Shown here in pieces: positions 51,890 to 61,461 of a stretch of 64,000 nt of DNA (position 1 is the stretch's first letter; each line of letters starts with the position of its first letter). The notes below the pieces were generated by a model, which did no database searches, had not been told where the DNA came from, and was given only the letters and a program-made list of their open reading frames with translations. This stretch comes from Brucella sp. BE17 (GTDB lineage Bacteria; Pseudomonadota; Alphaproteobacteria; Rhizobiales; Rhizobiaceae): NCBI RefSeq assembly GCF_039545455.1, contig NZ_CP154467.1, positions 930,001 to 994,000 of the forward strand. Direction: 5' to 3'. The position numbers and the translations under genes are program-made.

Positions 51890-53665
51890 ATGAATGATAC
51901 TGGCCAAAACGATCAAAATGGCAAGAGCGCCATCCATAAAAAAAGCTCTCCAGAAAATGCCACCACGCCCAAAAGCCTGATCCACAAGGCAAGGCGGGTG
52001 TTTCTGTCCGGTCTCATTTATGCACTTCTCCTCAGCTTCTGCATCAACCTTCTACAACTCACAGTACCCCTCTATATGTTGCAGGTACATGATAGGGTTT
52101 TAAACAGCCGAAGCATGGACACGTTGACCATGCTGACGATTCTCGCAATCGGTGCCATGCTGGTCTTTGGTGTTCTGGAGTTCATCCGCTCGCTTTCATT
52201 TCAGGCTATGGGCACCGCATTGGTACGCCGGCTTAATCTCGCTGTGCTGACCGCAGCCGTTCAGGCTTCCGTCAATCAGGGATTGCCCAAAGCCACCCAA
52301 ACCCTGCGCGATCTGACCGAACTGCGCAGTTTTCTCACCTCGCCCGCTATCAACGCGCCACTCGATGCCGCTTGGTCACCGATCTTTCTCGGCGTTCTGT
52401 TTCTGGTGCACCCAATGCTCGGCGTTATCGGCCTGGTTGCGGTGGTAATCCTCGTCGCCTGCGGTTTGCTTACCGATATCCTAACCCGCAATCTGGTACA
52501 GGAAGCCAATCAGGCCAATGTCGAGGCCGTGGCGAAAATCGGCAGCAGCCTGCGTCATGCCGAAGTCATTGAGGCGATGGGCATGCTGCCCGCCCTTGCC
52601 CGGCGCTGGCGCACATTGCAGCTGAGCGCGCTTGAAGCGCTCGACCTCGGCGGCACACGCGCACGCGCCATGACCTCCATTGCCCGTACCGCCCGCTTTA
52701 TCATACAGATCTGCGCGCTGGGCGCAGGTACACTGCTTGCCATGCAGCAGGAAATTACTCCCGGCTCGATGATTGCGACCACCATCATCATTGGTCGTCT
52801 TTTGATGCCCTTTGACCGGATTGTTGAAAACTGGCGACAATGGGTCAGCGCCATTGCAAGCTGGCAGCGGGTGCAGTCGCTGCTGTCGGAAAACCTCGCC
52901 GTACGCCAGACCATGCCGACCCCGCGCCCCAATGGCGATCTGGTAATCGACAAACTGATCTATGCCGCTCCAGGCGTCGATGTGCCGATCATCAAGGGTA
53001 TTTCGTTTTCACTTTCTCCGGGCGAGGTGCTGGGAATCGTCGGCCCCTCTGCCGCTGGTAAATCGACGCTGGCTCGTCTTCTGATCGGCATCACCAAGCC
53101 GACTTCAGGCGGCGTGTTCCTTGATGGCAACAATGTCTATCTTTGGGAACGCGGTTCATTTGGCGAAATCGCCGGCTACCTGCCACAATCGGTGTCGCTG
53201 CTTGACGGCACCATAAGGGAAAATATCGCACGCATGGGCGACAGTGACCCGCATCGTGTGCTCGAAGCAGCCCGCCTTGCCGATGTGCATGAAATGATCG
53301 GGCGTATGCCGCTGGGCTACGACACGCTCGTGGGCGATGGGCGCCTTACGCTTTCGGGTGGCCAGCGCCAGCGCATCGGCCTTGCCCGCTGCCTTTACAA
53401 CCGCCCGCGCCTCATCGTGCTGGACGAACCCAACTCAAATCTCGATGCGCTTGGTGAACGTGCGCTTATGCGCTCCATCGAGCATGCCCGCGACGACGGT
53501 GCCATTGTCATCATGATCGCACATCGCCCCTCTATCATGCAGGTTGCCGACAAGCTGCTGGTACTCGAAAATGGCCGTATCAGCCAGTTCGGCCCACGCA
53601 CCGATGTGGTGGCGTCGCTGTCACCTGAGAATAAAACACCGCCTGCCGGAGCTGTGAACGCATGA
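51890..53665 (+). CDS. Type I secretion ABC transporter (permease-ATPase)
   Basis: A 591-residue inner-membrane exporter. About six transmembrane helices lie in residues 30-310; the ATPase domain has Walker A GPSAAGKST, signature LSGGQRQRIGLARCL, Walker B LIVLDEPNSNLD and H-loop AHRPS. It has no C39 peptidase domain, as expected for RTX substrates. The adaptor gene overlaps it by ATGA (53662-53665), and the RTX protein gene downstream is the likely cargo. It corresponds in position to ExpD1/WgdA. Confidence 0.93.
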   Translation: MNDTGQNDQNGKSAIHKKSSPENATTPKSLIHKARRVFLSGLIYALLLSFCINLLQLTVPLYMLQVHDRVLNSRSMDTLTMLTILAIGAMLVFGVLEFIRSLSFQAMGTALVRRLNLAVLTAAVQASVNQGLPKATQTLRDLTELRSFLTSPAINAPLDAAWSPIFLGVLFLVHPMLGVIGLVAVVILVACGLLTDILTRNLVQEANQANVEAVAKIGSSLRHAEVIEAMGMLPALARRWRTLQLSALEALDLGGTRARAMTSIARTARFIIQICALGAGTLLAMQQEITPGSMIATTIIIGRLLMPFDRIVENWRQWVSAIASWQRVQSLLSENLAVRQTMPTPRPNGDLVIDKLIYAAPGVDVPIIKGISFSLSPGEVLGIVGPSAAGKSTLARLLIGITKPTSGGVFLDGNNVYLWERGSFGEIAGYLPQSVSLLDGTIRENIARMGDSDPHRVLEAARLADVHEMIGRMPLGYDTLVGDGRLTLSGGQRQRIGLARCLYNRPRLIVLDEPNSNLDALGERALMRSIEHARDDGAIVIMIAHRPSIMQVADKLLVLENGRISQFGPRTDVVASLSPENKTPPAGAVNA

Positions 53666-55077
53666 GTGGAAAATCCATCATCTCCCGCCGTGTTTCAAAT
53701 CTGCTCACCCCGCGCGCAGAAGCCTCCGATCACAGGGCCCTCACCCGCTTTGGCAGCGTGAAGCCGGAATGGGTAAACGACCTTGAAAGCGAAGATGCGC
53801 GCTCGCCGCTACGCGGCCTCATCATCGCCGGCCTTGCAACCATCGGGGTGGCCTTTGGTGGCTTTTTCGCATGGGCCTATTCCGCCAATCTCGGCAGTGC
53901 GGCCGTGGCGCTTGGTACGGTCATCGTCGATTCCAAACGCAAGACCATCAGTCATCTGGAAGGTGGCATTCTCGACCGCCTGGTGGTGCAGGAGGGTGAT
54001 GTCGTCAAGGTTGGCCAGCCGCTTCTTCTCCTGGACGCGACCAAGGCACGCTCGGAACTGCAATCGCTGGAAAGCCGCCGTATCGGACTTATCGCCAAGC
54101 TTGCGCGGCTGCGGGCTGAACAGGCAGGCGAAAAGGAGATAACCTTCCCCGACAAATTCTCCGGTGAAGGTGAAAATGCCACGAACGCCATTCGTGCCGA
54201 GCAAATCTTCTTCCAGAAACGGCAGGCGCAGAAACTGAGCCGCATCGACATACAACAGAAGACCATCGAGCAATATACCGAGCAGGCCAAGGCGTCTAGC
54301 GCCCGGATTGCGGCTACCGATCGCCAGATCGAACTGATCAGCGAACAACGCAGAGCCATTGCCGGTCTGGTCGATAAGGGCTATGCGCAAAAATCCAAAC
54401 TGACCGAAATCGACACCCGGTTGAGCCAGCTTGCGGGTGATCGCGGTGAATATTCCGGTGACAAGGCCAAGGCCGAGCAGGCAAAGGCGGGTGCCGAATA
54501 TTCGCTGAGCGGCATCGAAAGCGATATGCAGTCGGAAATCGCAGGCGAAATCACTTCCAGTCAGGTCGAGCTTGCCGATACGCAGGAACGGATTATCGCC
54601 GCAAAGGATGTGATGCGTCGGGTCGAAGTCCGTTCTCCGCAGGAAGGCATCGTTGCCAATATCCGGCTGCGCACGCCGGGCGGGGTCATTGCGCCGGGCG
54701 AACCGATCATGGACATTGTTCCTGAAAACGAACCGCTCGTGGTGGAAATGAAAATCAGCCCGCGCGATGTCGACAGCGTAACCGTCGGCTCCAACGCCCA
54801 GATCAAGCTTACGGCCTATAATCAGCGCTCGATGGCACCGCTCGATGGCAAGCTCACCTATATCGCCGCAGACCAGTCGCTGGATGAGAAGACCGATACC
54901 GCCTATTTCGTGGCGCGCGCCGAGATCAATGCGCAATCGCTGGCTGCCAATCCGACCGCGAGATTATATCCCGGCATGCCTGCGGAGATCATTATCGTAC
55001 ACAAGGAACGCAAGGCAATCGATTACCTGATCTCGCCCATAACCGACAGTCTAAACCGTGCATTCCGCGAAGATTAA
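53662..55077 (+). CDS. HlyD-family membrane-fusion adaptor of type I secretion
   Basis: A 471-residue periplasmic adaptor. A cytoplasmic N-terminus precedes one transmembrane helix (near residue 60), the lipoyl half (SHLEGGILDRLVVQEGD), a long coiled coil (about 130-310) and a beta-barrel domain (ADIQL-like, AYNQRSMAPLDG). It links the ATPase to an outer-membrane TolC protein encoded elsewhere. Translationally coupled to the ATPase, it is the ExpD2/WgdB equivalent by position. Confidence 0.93.
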   Translation: MSGKSIISRRVSNLLTPRAEASDHRALTRFGSVKPEWVNDLESEDARSPLRGLIIAGLATIGVAFGGFFAWAYSANLGSAAVALGTVIVDSKRKTISHLEGGILDRLVVQEGDVVKVGQPLLLLDATKARSELQSLESRRIGLIAKLARLRAEQAGEKEITFPDKFSGEGENATNAIRAEQIFFQKRQAQKLSRIDIQQKTIEQYTEQAKASSARIAATDRQIELISEQRRAIAGLVDKGYAQKSKLTEIDTRLSQLAGDRGEYSGDKAKAEQAKAGAEYSLSGIESDMQSEIAGEITSSQVELADTQERIIAAKDVMRRVEVRSPQEGIVANIRLRTPGGVIAPGEPIMDIVPENEPLVVEMKISPRDVDSVTVGSNAQIKLTAYNQRSMAPLDGKLTYIAADQSLDEKTDTAYFVARAEINAQSLAANPTARLYPGMPAEIIIVHKERKAIDYLISPITDSLNRAFRED

Positions 55078-55491
55078 CTTTGCGGCAAAATCGGCAACGA
55101 TGCTGCACACTGGATAATCCACTTGCACTATATCCAGCCAATAAAGAAGTAAATTTTTGAACCCATGCATCCCCATAACATTCAATGAACATCCACATCG
55201 CTTTGAAAATACGTCACTTTCTTGGCATTTTTATGAAGTTTCAAATTTTGAATCAAATTGCAGACAAATACATCGCAAATATAAATTATAATTCATCTAA
55301 ATATAATTTCAAAAGAGGTTTACAAAACTAAAATATAAACCTTTCGTAATAAATTGTTACTTATATACTACCCAATTATAATATTTTGCCATGTTGTAAT
55401 TCTCTTAAATACGTATCACACTACTACAAGCATAATGGTCGGAGCATTCCGGCTTGTGACACCCACACAAATGGAACACAAGGAGAAGCAG
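55078..55491 (+). promoter_or_regulatory. AT-rich leader of the RTX gene
   Basis: A 414-bp non-coding region, strongly A/T-rich, with operator C at 55240-55252, just over 235 bp before the RTX start. No credible gene is present. Confidence 0.65.
55240..55252. promoter_or_regulatory. Candidate MarR operator C
   Basis: TTCAAATTTTGAA, perfect 13-bp palindrome, the same core as copies A and B. It is upstream of the RTX protein and glycosyltransferase run. Confidence 0.65.
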
Positions 55492-56151
55492 ATGGCCACT
55501 TTGGAAGGCGGCGCCTACGACGACGTGTTGTTCGGCTCCCGCTTTGACGATTTTATTCGCGCCCATGGCGGGGATGATCTCGTTTTCGGAGGTGAAGGCA
55601 ACGACACCATTTTTGGTGATGATGGGAATGACACGCTCTACGGCGGCGAGGGTGACGACACCCTTTTCGGCGGACAGGGTGATGACATTCTTTTCGGCGA
55701 CGAAGGCAATGACATTCTCAACGGCGGCGAAGGAAATGACGTGCTGTTTGGCGGTGCTGGAGACGACATTCTCCAGGGCGGCAGCGGCAATGATCTTCTC
55801 TTCGGCGGTGAAGGAAATGACATTCTTATCGGCGGCGACGGCAACGACATCCTTGATGGCGGTGCCGGAAATGACACGTTGATCGGCGGTGCCGGCAACG
55901 ACATATTCCTGTTTAATGGTGGCGGCGGAAACGACGTCATTCTAGACTTCACACCGGGTGAAGATATCCTTCAGATTCAGTCGGGCATCAATGGCCTCGA
56001 CATATCGTCTGCGGATGATCTTGCCGGTCGTGTTACGCAGGTTGGCGGCAACACCGTTGTCGATCTCGGCAATGGCGACAGCGTTACCCTCGTAAATACC
56101 AGTGCAGACGACATACAGGCTCATCCCGACCAGTACTTCACTGTTCACTGA
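55492..56151 (+). CDS. Small RTX calcium-binding protein, predicted type I secretion substrate
   Basis: A 219-residue acidic protein with no N-terminal signal. Residues 33-140 are twelve uninterrupted GGxGxDxxx-type nonapeptides, with degenerate units on both sides, which fold as a Ca2+-bound parallel beta-roll. The last about 65 residues (DFTPGEDILQIQ... ending YFTVH) form the uncleaved C-terminal secretion signal. AAGGAG precedes ATG 55492; the longer upstream frame runs through the AT-rich leader. No adhesive or catalytic domain is present. It resembles ExpE1/WgeA in position and may chaperone polymer export or act outside the cell. Confidence 0.92.
   Translation: MATLEGGAYDDVLFGSRFDDFIRAHGGDDLVFGGEGNDTIFGDDGNDTLYGGEGDDTLFGGQGDDILFGDEGNDILNGGEGNDVLFGGAGDDILQGGSGNDLLFGGEGNDILIGGDGNDILDGGAGNDTLIGGAGNDIFLFNGGGGNDVILDFTPGEDILQIQSGINGLDISSADDLAGRVTQVGGNTVVDLGNGDSVTLVNTSADDIQAHPDQYFTVH
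55588..55911 (+). repeat. 27-bp RTX tandem repeat (12 units)
   Basis: Twelve in-frame 27-bp units encode the GGxGxDxxx repeats. Unit number may vary between strains by recombination. Confidence 0.92.
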
Positions 56152-56165
56152 TTGAACCATTAATG

Positions 56166-56200
56166 GCGTGCCCGGCATCCTCCCGTCGGGCGCGTCTTTT
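56166..56200 (+). terminator. Terminator after RTX gene
   Basis: A GCGTGCCCG stem pairing with CGGGCGCGT through two G-U wobbles, followed by TTTT. Being weak, it may let some transcription continue into the glycosyltransferase genes. Confidence 0.65.
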
Positions 56201-56267
56201 GATTCCCGTGCCTTTTAAATCAATTCGTCAAAGTTAGAAGTCCGGTTAGAATGAAAGGGTATTTGCA

Positions 56268-58529
56268 TTGAACCTCGACCCTTCGGCAGAGATTGATAGC
56301 AAACCCGAAAACCTGTCCATTTGCCGTCTTTGCGCTGATGTCGCCGTCATCGTCTGGGATATTCCAAGCCCGACGCGCCTTTCAGTCAAATGCACTCTGG
56401 ACATGCCCGTTCCACCCGTACCGCTCCTGAGCATCGGTATACCACTCGAACAGGGCGGTACGCGCATGTTCTGGGCTATGCGAACCGGAACTGAACCGAT
56501 CAAATTCTCGCTTTCTGCCGGACCGCTCGGCCCGAATGTTAATTCAATCCTCTATCCTATTGAAGAAATTGCGCCTTTTGATGGTGAACGCGTTCTTCCT
56601 GACCTGACGGTCCCCGGCCATATCAAGCTTTTGACGACAGTCCTCACCACATGGCGCAGTGCTTTCCGCCTCACGCGCAATGCAGAATTTGCAGCCCTCG
56701 CTCGCACACTCACACTAGCGCTGACGCCTGAGCCGCGTGAAATCCACAATTGCGGCCAACCCGTCAAGGGACATCATCTGCTCGAGACTGCGGTCGACCC
56801 AATGCTGGGAGAGTTTTCCGCCATTTACGGTATTGGAAACTCCAGCGTCGTGGTCATTCCCCCACGCTTCTCCGTGAGCCAGAAAACCCGCAAGAATTGG
56901 CAGCCCTGCCATCTGCTCCTGGAAGCGCCGGAGAACCTGCCCTCGTCTTTTCTTTTCGTGCTGGTCGGCAAGAAAGGCGTTGCGGTCCGCAAACTCTCCG
57001 ATAGCGCGACAGAAGCAGGCAATTTCAGCAAATGGTGGGCCAAGTGGCAGGGCAATGGCGATCTGCGCGAATTTCTTGTCAGCCAGCTTGCGCATCTTGG
57101 CGCTACCGGTCATGCCGTCGCCATTGGCCTGCAAACCCGCACACCCCTTCCCGTGCGTCAGATCGCGCAATCACCCACACAACCCGCAGCAGAAATCGAT
57201 CTGGCCATAGCGCTTAATGGCGGACTGATCGTCGGTGGCTGGCTGCATGATCCAGCAAGCATGCTTGAGGATATCGAATATCTGCCTGCCAATGGCGGTG
57301 CCCTTTCGATCAAGGGCCATTTTCACAAGTTTCCCGGCAAGATCGCCAAACGCAAGGATGTGCCTCAGAGCGACGTCACGGGTTTTGTCGCATGGCTCCC
57401 TAGCGTCAAAAATCTTGGGCCTCTGTTGCAGCCGCGTTTTCAGTTGCGGCTCATTTCCGGTGCGACCGTGCCTCTGGTACCCGCATCGCAACCGTTTGAG
57501 CCATCGGAGCAACGCAAGCGTATCTTACGCGCGGTGCCGCCGCAGCACGCGCGTCCGCATGTTTTCAAGCATATTCTCGGGCCTGCCCTGACCGAGGTAG
57601 AATTGAGTTTTGGCGCGAAGGTGGCAATCGCCGAGGTCAAGGATTTCGGCACACTGCCCGAAAAGCCGATCGCGTCCATCGTCATTCCGCTTTATCGCAA
57701 TCTCGATTTTCTGCGCTTTCAGTTTTCCGCCATGGCAACCGATCCGTGGCTCACGGCCAATGCCGAATTCATTTTCGTGCTCGATTCGCCAGAAATTCAT
57801 GACGACACCGAGCATATGCTGGGCGGTCTGCACGTGTTGCACGACATGCCGTTTCGCCTTGTCACCATGAACCGCAATGGCGGCTATGCGCGGGCCTGCA
57901 ATGCCGGTGCAAGCAAAGCTTCAGGTACTGCCATCGTCATGCTCAATTCAGATGTGGTGCCTGAAAAACATGGCTGGCTGCAAACACTTTTAAAGCCGCT
58001 GTTCGAGAACAAGCGGCTTGGCGGCATCGGCCCAAGGCTTTTGTTCGAGGACGGCTCGCTCCAGCATGCCGGGCTATATTTTGCCCGTGACCGCCACGGC
58101 GTCTGGCTCAACCATCATTACTACAAGGGTATGCCCGGAAATTACCGACCAGCCTTGCAAACACGCGCGGTTCCCGGCGTGACAGGTGCCTGCCTCATCA
58201 CGCGCAGGGATATTTATGATCTGGTTGGCGGGTTTAGTGAGGATTATATCATCGGCGATTACGAAGACAGCGACCTTTGCCTCAAAATCCGCCAGATCGG
58301 TTTTGACATTCAGTACGAACCGAGCGTCGCGCTGTATCATTTTGAACGCCGCTCGATCCGCCGCAGCACCGACTATATGCGCGGCCTCGCCAGTCAATAT
58401 AATTCTTGGTTGCATACGCAACGCTGGGATGAAGACATCTTGGAACTGATGGCTCCGCCGCAAGAGGATACGCCCAGTGCGGACCTTTCTAATGTGATTG
58501 TGGCCAAATCTGAAAGGAGCGCCGCTTGA
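56268..58529 (+). CDS. GT2 glycosyltransferase with large N-terminal region and GWxxDP module
   Basis: A 753-residue protein. Residues 1-300 are unassigned; about 310-400 hold a beta module with GGWLHDP and GFVAW. The C-terminal GT2 domain (about 465-735) has IASIVIPLYRN, DxD-type NSDV and the base motif GDYEDSD. It is an active-looking transferase. TTG 56268 is chosen for AAAGGG seven bases upstream. The methyltransferase start overlaps its stop. By position it corresponds to ExpE2/WgeB, and it is paralogous to 61462-63705. Confidence 0.88.
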   Translation: MNLDPSAEIDSKPENLSICRLCADVAVIVWDIPSPTRLSVKCTLDMPVPPVPLLSIGIPLEQGGTRMFWAMRTGTEPIKFSLSAGPLGPNVNSILYPIEEIAPFDGERVLPDLTVPGHIKLLTTVLTTWRSAFRLTRNAEFAALARTLTLALTPEPREIHNCGQPVKGHHLLETAVDPMLGEFSAIYGIGNSSVVVIPPRFSVSQKTRKNWQPCHLLLEAPENLPSSFLFVLVGKKGVAVRKLSDSATEAGNFSKWWAKWQGNGDLREFLVSQLAHLGATGHAVAIGLQTRTPLPVRQIAQSPTQPAAEIDLAIALNGGLIVGGWLHDPASMLEDIEYLPANGGALSIKGHFHKFPGKIAKRKDVPQSDVTGFVAWLPSVKNLGPLLQPRFQLRLISGATVPLVPASQPFEPSEQRKRILRAVPPQHARPHVFKHILGPALTEVELSFGAKVAIAEVKDFGTLPEKPIASIVIPLYRNLDFLRFQFSAMATDPWLTANAEFIFVLDSPEIHDDTEHMLGGLHVLHDMPFRLVTMNRNGGYARACNAGASKASGTAIVMLNSDVVPEKHGWLQTLLKPLFENKRLGGIGPRLLFEDGSLQHAGLYFARDRHGVWLNHHYYKGMPGNYRPALQTRAVPGVTGACLITRRDIYDLVGGFSEDYIIGDYEDSDLCLKIRQIGFDIQYEPSVALYHFERRSIRRSTDYMRGLASQYNSWLHTQRWDEDILELMAPPQEDTPSADLSNVIVAKSERSAA

Positions 58530-59380
58530 CCGACGTCGTAGCGCTGAAACAGCCGGAAACCGCCCAGTCTTTGGCTCAGCCCTTGCCAATCCCAGAAGCG
58601 CAAATCGGGTGGCTGACAGAAGCTGTCCTGAAAAACCGTTTTCTGCCCTCGCCTGCGCCCGATAGCGTTTTCGTGGGCGACGGCGATTTTCGCGCCGTCG
58701 GTGCCGAGTTTCTCGGTCATTTCATTCGCAAGGGCGGGTTGAAGCCCGATGCGCACGTGCTTGATATCGGCTCCGGCATCGGGCGCATGGCCGTGCCACT
58801 CACGCAATATCTCGACCCCGCCAAGGGCAGTTATGCGGGCATCGATCCGGTGGCGGGAGGTACCATCTGGTGCAGGCAGAATATCAGCGCTTATTATCCG
58901 AATTTCCGCTTCCAGCATATCGATATTGCCCACGCACTCTATAATCCGCGCGGCGCGGTCGATGGTCGCCATCTCACCTTGCCATTCAAGGATAAAAGTG
59001 CGGATTTCGTCATCATGACCTCGGTTGTCACCCATCTTGAAGCCGACGAAGTAAAGGTCTATCTGCGCGAGATCGCCCGCATTCTGGCCCCCGGCGGCAA
59101 GCTGTTTATGACAGCGTTTGTCGTCGATGACATTGCAGCGCGTGATCGCACCGGCAAGCGCGACAAGCGCCTGGGCTTTGAGCGTGGCGGCTCCGGCCCT
59201 TGCTGGTTTGTACCGGAACTCCCCCCGCTTGCAGCCGTCGGTTTCGAGAACGGTTTTCTCGACCGTGCACTGGCGGGTGCCGGATTGAGCATTGCACTCA
59301 AATCCTTCGGTCACTGGCGCGGTGTCGAATCCGATCATTATCAGGATCTTTTCATCGCAACGCGCGGAGGTGCAGCCTGA
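58526..59380 (+). CDS. Class I SAM-dependent methyltransferase
   Basis: A 284-residue methyltransferase. SAM motif I is VLDIGSGIGRMAVP (near residue 80), motif II ends in YAGIDPV, and the post-I acidic residue and LPFKDKSADFV (motif IV region) follow. It probably methylates a sugar of the polymer or a cap residue. TTG 58526 is preceded by AAAGGAG and overlaps the upstream stop. The next gene begins in its TGATG. Confidence 0.9.
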   Translation: MTDVVALKQPETAQSLAQPLPIPEAQIGWLTEAVLKNRFLPSPAPDSVFVGDGDFRAVGAEFLGHFIRKGGLKPDAHVLDIGSGIGRMAVPLTQYLDPAKGSYAGIDPVAGGTIWCRQNISAYYPNFRFQHIDIAHALYNPRGAVDGRHLTLPFKDKSADFVIMTSVVTHLEADEVKVYLREIARILAPGGKLFMTAFVVDDIAARDRTGKRDKRLGFERGGSGPCWFVPELPPLAAVGFENGFLDRALAGAGLSIALKSFGHWRGVESDHYQDLFIATRGGAA

Positions 59381-60639
59381 TGGCTCAGCGCGTGCTTGTC
59401 GCGGCTCACAATCATCCGTCGCTGCATCCCGGTGGCACCGAGATTTTCGCGCATGACCTGTTTCGCGCCTATCAGGGTGCCGGATGCGAGGCGCTGTTTC
59501 TGGGTGCCACCAACAAGGTGCATCGCGAAGAGCGCCCCGGCACGAGTTTTCAGAGCATCGGCAAGGGCGGCGACGAGATTCTGTTGTGGTCCGGGCATTT
59601 CGACCGTTTTAACATGAGCCAGATCGACCTTTACGGCATCGTGCCGGATATCGTCGAACTGCTGCGTGATTTCCGCCCGGATGTGGTGCATCTCCACCAT
59701 CTGCTGCTGTTGGGCGCTGAGTTCCCGCATATCGTGCGCAGAACTTTACCTGATTGCCGTATCGTACTGACTTTACATGATTATTACCCGATCTGCCATC
59801 ATGACGGATTGATGGTGCGTACAACAGGCCGCGAGCTGTGCCATGGCGCAAGTCCCGACCGCTGCCACGCCTGTTTCAAGGATATTGCGCTTGATAAATT
59901 CGTGCTGCGCGAACGCCATATCAAATCGCTGCTGACCGCGGTCGATGCTTTCGTCTCGCCAAGCGAGTTTCTAAAAACCCGCTATGTCGATTGGGGGCTT
60001 GATGAAACGCTGATCAGCGTAATCGCCAATGGCCAGCCCGAACGCCCAAAAATTGAAGCCCCAATGATTGAACGCACAAAACCTGTGTTCGGTTATTTCG
60101 GCAATCTCAATCCGTGGAAAGGCACCACCGTGCTGTTGCAAGCAGCAGAGCAATTGATCCGCGAGGATTTCAACTTTGAACTGCGCGTGCATGGTGCCGC
60201 CCCCTTCCAGAGCGAAAGTTTCGTCGCCGAAATCGACGATCTCTTTGCCAAAACATCACCGCAGGTGCAGCGGCGCGGCGCTTATCGGCGCGAGGATATC
60301 GGCAGGTTTATCGCGGGGGTCGATTGCGCTATCATGCCCTCAATCTGGTGGGAAAATGCGCCACTGGTCATTCAGGAGGCGCAAGGACAGGATTGCCCGG
60401 TCATCTGCTCTGATATTGGTGGCATGGCTGAAATGATCGAGGACGGCGTAAACGGTCTGACCGTCCCACCAAACGATCCACAGGCACTGGCGCATGCCAT
60501 GCGGCGCATGGCGGAGACCCCGGACCTGCGCGCAAGGCTCAGCGCCAATGCGCGTCACCCCGATACAATCGATACCACGGCAGAGCGCTATCTCGAACTG
60601 ATCGCAAATTTGCGCACGCCGCGTGTCGAGGCAGCATAA
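59380..60639 (+). CDS. GT4-family glycosyltransferase
   Basis: A 419-residue GT-B enzyme. The N-terminal HNHPSLHPGGTEIFAH and DVVHLHHLLLLG segments lead to a cysteine-rich stretch (ELCHGASPDRCHACF), then GYFGNLNPWKG and PSIWWENAPLVIQEAQ with donor-binding Glu residues. GGAGGTGCAGCC precedes ATG 59380, which overlaps the upstream stop (TGATG). The N-terminal half is clearly related to the gene starting at 63702. Confidence 0.9.
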   Translation: MAQRVLVAAHNHPSLHPGGTEIFAHDLFRAYQGAGCEALFLGATNKVHREERPGTSFQSIGKGGDEILLWSGHFDRFNMSQIDLYGIVPDIVELLRDFRPDVVHLHHLLLLGAEFPHIVRRTLPDCRIVLTLHDYYPICHHDGLMVRTTGRELCHGASPDRCHACFKDIALDKFVLRERHIKSLLTAVDAFVSPSEFLKTRYVDWGLDETLISVIANGQPERPKIEAPMIERTKPVFGYFGNLNPWKGTTVLLQAAEQLIREDFNFELRVHGAAPFQSESFVAEIDDLFAKTSPQVQRRGAYRREDIGRFIAGVDCAIMPSIWWENAPLVIQEAQGQDCPVICSDIGGMAEMIEDGVNGLTVPPNDPQALAHAMRRMAETPDLRARLSANARHPDTIDTTAERYLELIANLRTPRVEAA

Positions 60640-60651
60640 GAGGTTTTAAGC

Positions 60652-61452
60652 ATGAATATCGCGACCCAAGTTCCAGCCGAGGGACAAACAAAGCCCGCAG
60701 CCACTGCGCCACAAAGGCCAGAGAAGCCGAGGCCGGAGAAACCAAGGCCAGAAAACCCAAGGACAGAGCCCATGAAAGGACGTGTGGATGCCATCGAGGA
60801 AGGTCGCCTCTTTGGCTGGGCCTTTGATCCTTCAGCACCGACTGAGCGCCTTCTGATCCGTGTTCTGCTTGACGACAAGCCGATTGCCGAAGCACCCGCC
60901 GACAAGGAGCGTCCCGACCTTAAGCGCAATGGCATTGGCGATGGCAAGCATGCGTTTGAAGTGATGTTGCCGCAGTTTGCAGCAAGCCGCGCCGGTGATC
61001 TGGTTGTGGTCGCCGCCAATCAGGCGGGAACCGAACATAAGCTACGTGTGCCGCGCCCCGACGAGCAGGCGGCGGAAGCGCTGATTGCAGCGCCCATGAC
61101 GCGTATTCTCGACAAGCTCGACATGCTGATGGCGGCACAGCGCCAATTGCAGGTCAACCAGCGCTCGCTGCAACGCGTTGCCCCCACACTGGACGCCACA
61201 GGCAATGCAGCACCGGCCGAAATGCTGGATATAGCGGCTTCCGTCGAAGGTCTACGCACCGATCTGCATCAGCGCATGAGTGAACTCGACGTGCATGTGA
61301 TGCGTATGGATGGCGTGGTTGCAGGACTGGAGGCACGCATGGAAGACGCACGCAAACGCTCGGGCGGTGACGTCAAACCGCTGTTTCTGCTCGCCGCCGT
61401 GATGGCGGGTTTTGTGGCCGGTGCGCTCCTTACGCTCGCAGTCATGCCTTAA
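60652..61452 (+). CDS. Membrane-anchored protein with one GWxxDP module
   Basis: A 266-residue protein of unknown function. A Pro/Lys/Arg-rich start has PEKPRPEKPRPENPR repeats. A single beta module (about 42-130) carries RLFGWAFDPSAPTE. A helical, probably coiled-coil section (about 140-230) leads to a C-terminal membrane helix (LLAAVMAGFVAGALLTLAV). It may tether polymer-synthesis enzymes to the inner membrane. It lies 12 bp after one transferase gene and 9 bp before the next. Confidence 0.78.
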   Translation: MNIATQVPAEGQTKPAATAPQRPEKPRPEKPRPENPRTEPMKGRVDAIEEGRLFGWAFDPSAPTERLLIRVLLDDKPIAEAPADKERPDLKRNGIGDGKHAFEVMLPQFAASRAGDLVVVAANQAGTEHKLRVPRPDEQAAEALIAAPMTRILDKLDMLMAAQRQLQVNQRSLQRVAPTLDATGNAAPAEMLDIAASVEGLRTDLHQRMSELDVHVMRMDGVVAGLEARMEDARKRSGGDVKPLFLLAAVMAGFVAGALLTLAVMP

Positions 61453-61461
61453 GATTATATC

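Noticed and set aside
55588..55911. CRISPR-like periodic repeat
   Set aside because: The 27-bp period is in frame, has no spacers and encodes RTX nonapeptides.
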